Assembly (NCBI GenBank): GCA_949296785.1
Contig: CASFRQ010000040.1
Location: 1 to 6,681, forward strand
Source of the DNA: an uncultured Alphaproteobacteria bacterium
GTDB taxonomy: Bacteria > Pseudomonadota > Alphaproteobacteria > CASFRQ01 > SAAU01
Reading direction: 5' to 3'
DNA: 6,681 nt
The position numbers and the translations under genes were made by a program. Under the pieces are notes generated by a model, which was given only the letters and a program-made list of their open reading frames with translations, searched no databases and was not told where the DNA came from. The number at the start of each line of letters is the position of its first letter. Position 1 is the stretch's first letter. Positions 1-3,969 of this stretch are shown here, in pieces.

Positions 1-33
1 AAATCTCTTTGTAAAAAAAACGATACCGCTTTT

Positions 34-85
34 CGGCTGTTTTTTACTTCTGAAAAACGCTTTAACAAAAAGAAGAAAACAGCCG
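34..85 (-). terminator. possible terminator of the ubiquitin-autotransporter transcript
   Basis: The arm CGGCTGTTTT (34-43) pairs perfectly with AAAACAGCCG (76-85). The stem continues with CTTCT (47-51) against AGAAG (71-75), leaving a 3-base bulge (44-46) and a 19-base loop. It lies about 40 bases beyond the stop codon of the minus-strand gene. Read on the minus strand, a run of eight T (complement of 13-20) follows, but only after a 12-13 base gap. It is therefore not a textbook intrinsic terminator and could instead be a 3'-end stabilising hairpin. Confidence 0.45.
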
Positions 86-125
86 TCCGTCAAAATAAAA
101 TGCGTCAACTTTAACGGCAAAAAAA

Positions 126-1331
126 CTATATTTCATAAGAAAAAGCCAGGGAAATACCGTGATTTTTTCTCGCCCCGCGAAAAACACCGTTATATCCGAT
201 AAAAGCGTTCAAGCCGAAAGAAGTGGCAAAATTGATGCCGACTTGAAGTTCCGTTGCCCAACGTGTTCCGTTTTTTTGTTCAAAAGAAGCAAAAATCCCT
301 TGATAAGAACCGTCAAAACGGCTATCCGGTTGTTTAAAATCATATAAAATGGAAGCTTTAGCTTGTGGTGCCAAGACTATTCCTTTTACGGGTTCAAATG
401 TTTTTTCCGTTTTTAAAGATAAAAAGCCGGTTAGAATTTCATTTTTGTTTCTGCCGGGCGAAATGCCGGCGGCGTCCGTGTAACGCCCGTTCCGAATATA
501 CTGATATCTTAGGCCCGCTTGCGGGGATAGCAGTCCGAAATCGTACCCGCCGGCCGCTTGTCCGGCGAAAGAATAATACCGGTAGGAAGGAGTCTTCTTT
601 TCTTGAAAGACGGTTTTCCCGTAAGACAGAGCAAAATTAAGGTATCCTGTCCCGGGTTTGTATTCCCCGTAGACAAAAGCAACATGGGAATCCGCATTCA
701 TTGAAGCTGTTTGTCCTTTTGCTTTATTTCCAAAATAGGCATAACCGGCTCCGATGAGAAAATTTCCTTTCTTTTGTTCATATCCGGCCAAAGCGCCGTA
801 AGTATCCGCCTTTTGATAATTTTCACTGCCGTACAGGGTATTAAGCCAAAAAGCACTGCCGGTTTTGCCGTCCGTCCGTTCCAAAGAATTTGGCGAACCG
901 ATACCGCCTGTCAGTCTGGATGAAATACCGTTCAGTAAAAAAGAGGTATTTGTCCTGAGAATCTGAACGGTGTCAATGTTTGTCGTTTGTGGAATGGTAT
1001 GCGCGGAATCATTCGAATCTTGTGAAGAATCATCTTCCGGTGAAGACGGGGTTCCTTTTAAAGTAAGATGCAGAGTAGAATCTTTTTGAATGGAATAGTC
1101 TTGTAGTGTGTTACCGTCTTCCAATAACTTTCCTGCAAATATCAATTGCTGTTGATCGGGAGGAATGCCCTCTTTATCTTGAATTTTAGCTTTGACATCT
1201 TCAATGCGGTCGGTTGGTTCCACTTCCAATATGATATGTCTTCCGGTCAAGGTTTTGACAAAGATTTGCATTGCAAAAGCATTGACCGAGAAAAAAGATA
1301 TGAAGAAGAAAACCAGAAGAAATCTTTTCAT
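126..1331 (-). CDS. secreted ubiquitin-autotransporter beta-barrel fusion protein
   Basis: This 401-residue protein has four parts. Residues 1-20 are a signal peptide: KR, then a Phe/Leu/Val core, then the signal-peptidase I motif AFA. Residues 21-96 align without gaps to ubiquitin; I count 58/76 identical to the human sequence from memory, and 57/70 before the tail. Residues 93-115 are a Ser/Asp/Pro-rich linker, followed by a probably helical segment (about 117-140). Residues about 158-401 are an autotransporter-type outer-membrane barrel with alternating aromatic/Gly strands such as GAGYAYFG (194-201) and FVYGEYKPG (219-227), ending in ISLAFSYEI. A barrel of about 245 residues suits a 12-strand translocator. 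By analogy with classical autotransporters, the ubiquitin would be the passenger, exported by Sec and exposed on the cell surface; this is inferred. The ubiquitin ends LKGTPS instead of LRLRGG, so normal conjugation is ruled out. The start is fixed by AAGGA nine bases upstream and by the signal peptide. It is probably co-transcribed with the gene at 1396-1845. I am very sure of the architecture; the function is unknown. Confidence 0.95.
   Translation of the reverse strand: MKRFLLVFFFISFFSVNAFAMQIFVKTLTGRHIILEVEPTDRIEDVKAKIQDKEGIPPDQQQLIFAGKLLEDGNTLQDYSIQKDSTLHLTLKGTPSSPEDDSSQDSNDSAHTIPQTTNIDTVQILRTNTSFLLNGISSRLTGGIGSPNSLERTDGKTGSAFWLNTLYGSENYQKADTYGALAGYEQKKGNFLIGAGYAYFGNKAKGQTASMNADSHVAFVYGEYKPGTGYLNFALSYGKTVFQEKKTPSYRYYSFAGQAAGGYDFGLLSPQAGLRYQYIRNGRYTDAAGISPGRNKNEILTGFLSLKTEKTFEPVKGIVLAPQAKASILYDFKQPDSRFDGSYQGIFASFEQKNGTRWATELQVGINFATSFGLNAFIGYNGVFRGARKNHGISLAFSYEI
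1044..1271 (-). other. ubiquitin domain (protein residues 21-96)
   Basis: Numbered as in ubiquitin, residues 1-10 and 26-41 are unchanged. Differences from human ubiquitin are K11R, T12H, T14I, S19T, T22R, N25D, R42Q, Q49L, R54N, S57Q, N60S, E64D, V70T, R72K, L73G, R74T, G75P and G76S. Six of the seven lysines used for chain formation are kept (6, 27, 29, 33, 48, 63); only K11 is lost. The Ile44 patch keeps L8, I44 and H68, with V70 changed to Thr. The terminal diglycine is absent. Close identity over the whole fold, with no gaps, points to a eukaryotic source, unlike the distant bacterial ubiquitin-fold proteins ThiS and MoaD. Confidence 0.97.
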
Positions 1332-1340
1332 GATAAATTT

Positions 1341-1345
1341 TCCTT
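1341..1345 (-). promoter_or_regulatory. ribosome binding site of the ubiquitin-autotransporter gene
   Basis: The minus strand reads AAGGA, then nine bases, then ATG at 1331-1329. This supports starting at the Met that opens the signal peptide. I see no clear separate promoter in the 64 bases before this gene. Confidence 0.6.
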
Positions 1346-1395
1346 AATTATTTTTTCATTGATTAACTTTCCGGAAGGATTTTCCTCTTATCTTC

Positions 1396-1845
1396 CTATT
1401 CTCTTTGCTTTTCTTTGGATAAAATTTGCCTGCAAACGGTGGTTTGCCGTGCAAGGAGGGTTTCTTTCCCGGGAAAAGAAGGGGGAAGGCCGCGCAAAAC
1501 ACGCACTCTTTCATATATTTCTCTGCGACGCAAAGAATAATCTTTCGGCTTTTGAACGGCGGGATGCAAGGTGTGCAGAAAATATACGGCGTTTTTGTAA
1601 TCTTCTTCGGTTGCTTTGCTCGCCTGCTTCGGTGTTAAGTAAAATGCCGCCTGTAGGGTCAAGCTCTTCGTCTTTTCCTTTGAAAACTGGTGCAAGGCGC
1701 CGTTTTCTTTGACGCCCAGGAGAAAATCAGGCCGTTTTTCCAGCCAGGGTGCACGCCGCATCAGAACATCCTGGACGGAAAAACCTTCCAAAATATTCAT
1801 TTTGCCTTTGTCTTGGAAAATCAGACACCAGGTTTTGTTTTCCAT
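1396..1845 (-). CDS. hypothetical protein, 149 residues, upstream partner of the ubiquitin gene
   Basis: I do not recognise this protein. It has no signal peptide and no membrane segment, so it is probably cytoplasmic. It is rich in Lys and Arg, especially in the second half (RRRE at 107-109/110, KEKQRE at the end), and looks largely helical from about residue 74. The only cysteines are C7 and C138. Supporting a real gene are the Shine-Dalgarno sequence AAGGAAG six bases before the ATG, two well-formed promoters directly upstream, and a balanced amino-acid composition. The long frame on the opposite strand has neither signal. It lies 64 bases ahead of the ubiquitin-autotransporter gene on the same strand with no terminator seen between them, so the two probably share a transcript. 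Whether it works with the ubiquitin protein (regulator, chaperone) or is simply a neighbour cannot be told from the sequence. Confidence 0.7.
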   Translation of the reverse strand: MENKTWCLIFQDKGKMNILEGFSVQDVLMRRAPWLEKRPDFLLGVKENGALHQFSKEKTKSLTLQAAFYLTPKQASKATEEDYKNAVYFLHTLHPAVQKPKDYSLRRREIYERVRVLRGLPPSFPGKETLLARQTTVCRQILSKEKQRE

Positions 1846-1851
1846 TGCGCA

Positions 1852-1858
1852 CTTCCTT
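1852..1858 (-). promoter_or_regulatory. ribosome binding site of the 149-residue gene
   Basis: AAGGAAG on the minus strand lies six bases before the ATG at 1845-1843. It decides both the strand and the start of this unrecognised gene. Confidence 0.65.
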
Positions 1859-1870
1859 TAACAGACGGGA

Positions 1871-1899
1871 ATTTTACAGGATTTCCAACCTTTTTTCAA
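1871..1899 (-). promoter_or_regulatory. sigma70-type promoter, proximal, for the ubiquitin operon
   Basis: On the minus strand, TTGAAA (1899-1894, 5/6 to consensus) is followed by a 17-base spacer and TAAAAT (1876-1871, 5/6). Transcription would begin near 1864, giving a leader of about 20 bases that contains the Shine-Dalgarno site. It is one of the two best promoter matches in the window, and its -35 box overlaps the -10 box of the distal promoter. Confidence 0.6.
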
Positions 1900-1927
1900 A
1901 TTTAGAGGCTTTTCTTCGCGCTGTCAA
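1899..1927 (-). promoter_or_regulatory. sigma70-type promoter, distal, for the ubiquitin operon
   Basis: On the minus strand, a perfect TTGACA (1927-1922) is followed by a 17-base spacer and TAAATT (1904-1899, 4/6). Its -10 box shares its last bases with the -35 of the proximal promoter, so polymerase probably cannot occupy both at once. Confidence 0.5.
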
Positions 1928-1975
1928 TATTTTTTTAGACAAATTTTGAAACGGCGGGTTTACCTTTTTATCAGC

Positions 1976-2003
1976 TTGTTTTCTTTTGAATAAAGATTAT
2001 CAT
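1976..2003 (+). promoter_or_regulatory. weak candidate promoter for the SIMPL-domain gene
   Basis: TTGTTT (1976-1981, 3/6) is followed by a 16-base spacer and TATCAT (1998-2003, 5/6), ending about 30 bases before the ATG. The region also carries the divergent promoters, so some promoter is expected here, but the -35 match is poor. Confidence 0.3.
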
Positions 2004-2024
2004 GTGAAAGTATTTATTTTTTTC

Positions 2025-2030
2025 AGGAGG
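2025..2030 (+). promoter_or_regulatory. ribosome binding site of the SIMPL gene
   Basis: A perfect AGGAGG lies five bases before the ATG at 2036. It is the strongest Shine-Dalgarno sequence directly ahead of a start codon in the window. Confidence 0.85.
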
Positions 2031-2035
2031 AAAGA

Positions 2036-2815
2036 ATGGCAAAAGAAAAAGAATATGTAGCGGAACAGATGAAACAGGGCAGTTCATGTCGGTTGGGGAA
2101 AAAAGCCGGCGGCCCGTTGAAAGCCTTGATTTTAGGGTTGGGAATCGCATGGGGCGGATTTTTTCCGGGATATTTTTACTATCAGACGCATTACAACAAC
2201 AATACCGTAACGGTTAAAGGGTTGGCGGAAATGAATGTTAAAGCCGACTTAGCCGTGTGGGACATTAAGTTTGTTACGACAAACAACTCTCTGCCCGAAG
2301 CGCAGAAGAAAATAGAGGCGCAAAAGCAACTTGTCATTTCTTTCCTTTTGGAACAAGGCTTCACGCGGGAGGAAATACAAGTAGGCCGGTTGGAGACGAA
2401 TGATTTGGACACCAATCCGTACCGTGATAAAGCGGCGACTAGCCGATATATTTTAAATCAGTATATGGTGTTAAAATCTTCCAAAGTGGACAGTGTGGAA
2501 AAGGCGCTGAGTTCTACGGCTGAACTGGTGGCAAAAGGTGTTATCTTTGACAATCAGTATTCTTCGCCGGTGGCGTACATTTTCACGCATCTGAACGAGA
2601 TTAAACCCGCCATGCTGGAAGAAGCGACCAAAAATGCTCGCCAGGCTGCCGCGGAATTCGCCAAAAGCGCGGACAGCAAAGTCGGCAAAATCCGTCGCGC
2701 ACAGCAGGGAGTGTTCTCCATTTTACCGCAGGATCAGACGCCCGGCGCTTCCGAATCTAACCAGATAAATAAAAAAGTCCGGGTGGTTTCCACGGTGGAG
2801 TATTGGTTGGAATAA
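2036..2815 (+). CDS. SIMPL domain-containing (DUF541/YggE-like) membrane-anchored protein
   Basis: This 259-residue protein has a short basic cytoplasmic start, one hydrophobic segment (about residues 28-49) that should act as an uncleaved membrane anchor, and a SIMPL domain from about residue 57 to the end. The domain is recognisable from VTVKGLAEMNVKAD (58-71), the LNEIKPAMLEEATKNAR block (186-202), the QGVFSILP motif (224-231) and the closing VRVVSTVEYWLE. The SIMPL family is widespread in bacteria, generally periplasmic or membrane-bound. E. coli YggE is linked to oxidative-stress tolerance, but the biochemical role is not settled. The start is fixed by AGGAGG (2025-2030), five bases before the ATG. 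It is transcribed away from the ubiquitin operon with a 190-base divergent gap. No clear terminator follows. Length and motifs look complete. Family assignment is confident; no specific function is proposed. Confidence 0.92.
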   Translation: MAKEKEYVAEQMKQGSSCRLGKKAGGPLKALILGLGIAWGGFFPGYFYYQTHYNNNTVTVKGLAEMNVKADLAVWDIKFVTTNNSLPEAQKKIEAQKQLVISFLLEQGFTREEIQVGRLETNDLDTNPYRDKAATSRYILNQYMVLKSSKVDSVEKALSSTAELVAKGVIFDNQYSSPVAYIFTHLNEIKPAMLEEATKNARQAAAEFAKSADSKVGKIRRAQQGVFSILPQDQTPGASESNQINKKVRVVSTVEYWLE

Positions 2816-2956
2816 AAACGGGAAAAAAGTGAGGGTAAAAGGAGATTCCCAAGGCGACTACTCGTTCCGTATTGGATAGAGGAGGACTGGAACGCCAAAT
2901 CTCGCTTCCCTCCGGCTATCGTTTTCTTTTGCCCTTATCGGGAGCCTCCAGACTTG

Positions 2957-3010
2957 TCGGTTATTTCGGATTTACCGGTTATCTCTGACTATCTGTTATT
3001 CTGAGGGGTA
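2957..3010. repeat. three degenerate 18-base tandem units
   Basis: Units beginning at 2957 (TCGGTTATTTCGGATTTA), 2975 (CCGGTTATCTCTGACTAT) and 2993 (CTGTTATTCTGAGGGGTA) share the core GTTAT at 18- to 17-base spacing. The second and third also share a TCTGA-type continuation. The copies are clearly diverged, so this may be an old intergenic repeat or partly chance similarity in low-complexity sequence. Confidence 0.35.
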
Positions 3011-3394
3011 TCGGTCGTCCGATTTTATGAAAAAGAGATTTATAGAGTATGTGCAGATGTTTTTTTGCTTTGGTAAAAGCGTAGAGAGCTTGCAGGGCGA
3101 CGGAAAATTCGTTTCGGAAGATGCTTCGTTCATTTTGAAATCCTGTCCGGAACAATAAGGTTTCGTTTCATCTCTGTTTTTCTTTTCTGCAGGGAAGGAT
3201 TATGTTCGTTTTGTTCTTTAATCATTTGGCTTCTTTAACATTCTTTTTTGAAATCTTTTGCTTGAAGGCGGGTAAAAGAATTAAGGCCCTTTCCTTTATT
3301 TGCTAAAAAGGAGGAGGCAGGACGGAAGAATCTTCGGAAAATGTCCCGTCGGAAAAAGAAAGGGGATAAAATTGCAGCCGGAGAAAAATCTATT

Positions 3395-3418
3395 TCCCTT
3401 TTGGGGAAGGGGCTTTTT
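3395..3418 (+). terminator. weak terminator-like hairpin
   Basis: TCCCTT (3395-3400) pairs with AAGGGG (3407-3412, one T-G wobble) around a six-base loop and is followed by CTTTTT. The stem is short, and it sits almost 600 bases beyond the SIMPL stop codon, so its role is doubtful. Confidence 0.25.
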
Positions 3419-3481
3419 CTGTGGATAGGTATTTGAAAAAAATGTTTTTTAGCTGTCCATTCATTTTGTTTATTTAAAAGA

Positions 3482-3526
3482 ACGGCGTGCCTCTTCTCCT
3501 ATCGGCCTATGACAGGTACGCGCCGT
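3482..3526. repeat. inverted repeat with A/T-rich flank
   Basis: ACGGCGTGCCT (3482-3492) pairs with AGGTACGCGCCGT (3514-3526). The pairing has eight base pairs including one wobble, a two-base bulge, then three more pairs, around a 21-base loop. On the plus strand it is followed by seven A, then TGA, then six T (3527-3542), itself a small A/T hairpin. It could be a terminator, a processed leader structure or an operator, and the sequence does not decide between these. Confidence 0.35.
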
Positions 3527-3909
3527 AAAAAAATGATTTTTTCGGATTTATTCTTTGTGATTTTGTTCTTTGAAAAATATAAAAGTTTTCAATTATGGGG
3601 TCGTATAGTTCATATGATAAAAGGAACTCCGCAAGCTATGGGTGTTTACATTTAAGAGTTTCCTTAAGTTTGGAATAGAAAAAACAGTTGTCATTCGGGC
3701 GAAGCTCCCGAAAATCCAATCAACCGAAAATCGGAAAAAACAAAATGAGAAGGAAAAACAAAAAGCTGCTATTTCCAAAGGAAAAGGCATTCTCTGACAC
3801 AAGAGAAAAGGTTAGTGTACCTTAGTCAAAACAAAGGATTTTTATCTTATCTTCCTTATTATTGAATCTACAAAAATGCTTTCGTGGATATTTTTTTATC
3901 CTTTTTTTC

Positions 3910-3937
3910 TTGCAGTTTTATTTTTTCCTTTTATACT
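3910..3937 (+). promoter_or_regulatory. candidate promoter for adhE
   Basis: TTGCAG (3910-3915, 3/6) is followed by a 16-base spacer and TATACT (3932-3937, 5/6). It would start transcription near 3944, about 26 bases before the chosen ATG. No clear FNR or Rex operator was seen next to it. Confidence 0.4.
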
Positions 3938-3959
3938 GTCCTTGTCAGTTTAATTTTAT

Positions 3960-3963
3960 GGAG
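3960..3963 (+). promoter_or_regulatory. Shine-Dalgarno sequence deciding the adhE start
   Basis: GGAG lies six bases before the ATG at 3970. The in-frame ATG at 3958 has no such site and overlaps this one, so the start at 3970 (protein beginning MATQKEEA) is preferred. Confidence 0.6.
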
Positions 3964-3969
3964 AATAAG

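Larger units (their letters stand above)
2816..3969. other. long gene-poor intergenic region
   Basis: These 1154 bases between the SIMPL gene and adhE contain no convincing gene. Plus-strand short frames I could read are 3027-3158 (43 residues, no Shine-Dalgarno), 3202-3306 (34 residues, Phe-rich, AGGGA six bases upstream), 3341-3436 (31 residues, basic then hydrophobic, no well-placed site) and 3595-3678 (27 residues). None resembles a family I can name with confidence. The region also holds degenerate 18-base repeats (2957-3010), a weak terminator-like hairpin (about 3395-3418), a larger inverted repeat (3482-3526), smaller inverted repeats at 3621-3665 and 3694-3712, and a promoter for adhE at its right end. 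The texture suggests decayed sequence. Confidence 0.7.

Noticed and set aside
1146..1712. 188-residue open frame on the plus strand
   Set aside because: It overlaps antisense to both the ubiquitin gene and the 149-residue gene and has no recognisable domain. The opposite strand carries the promoters, ribosome sites and clear homology.
3554..3570. TTGTGA resembling half of a Rex operator
   Set aside because: The matching TCACAA half is absent at the expected spacing, and the site is about 370 bases before the likely adhE promoter.
3694..3712. TTCGGG/CCCGAA hairpin with a seven-base loop as a terminator
   Set aside because: No T run follows on either strand, so it is only a small perfect inverted repeat.
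3593..3802. 69-residue minus-strand frame in the intergenic gap
   Set aside because: Its Phe/Ser-rich composition follows from A-rich DNA, and I see no family resemblance or partner gene.
3862..3969. Extending AdhE upstream to a TTG, or to the ATG at 3958
   Set aside because: The extension would add a Phe-rich stretch with no counterpart in the AdhE family and no ribosome site. The GGAG at 3960-3963 fits the ATG at 3970.
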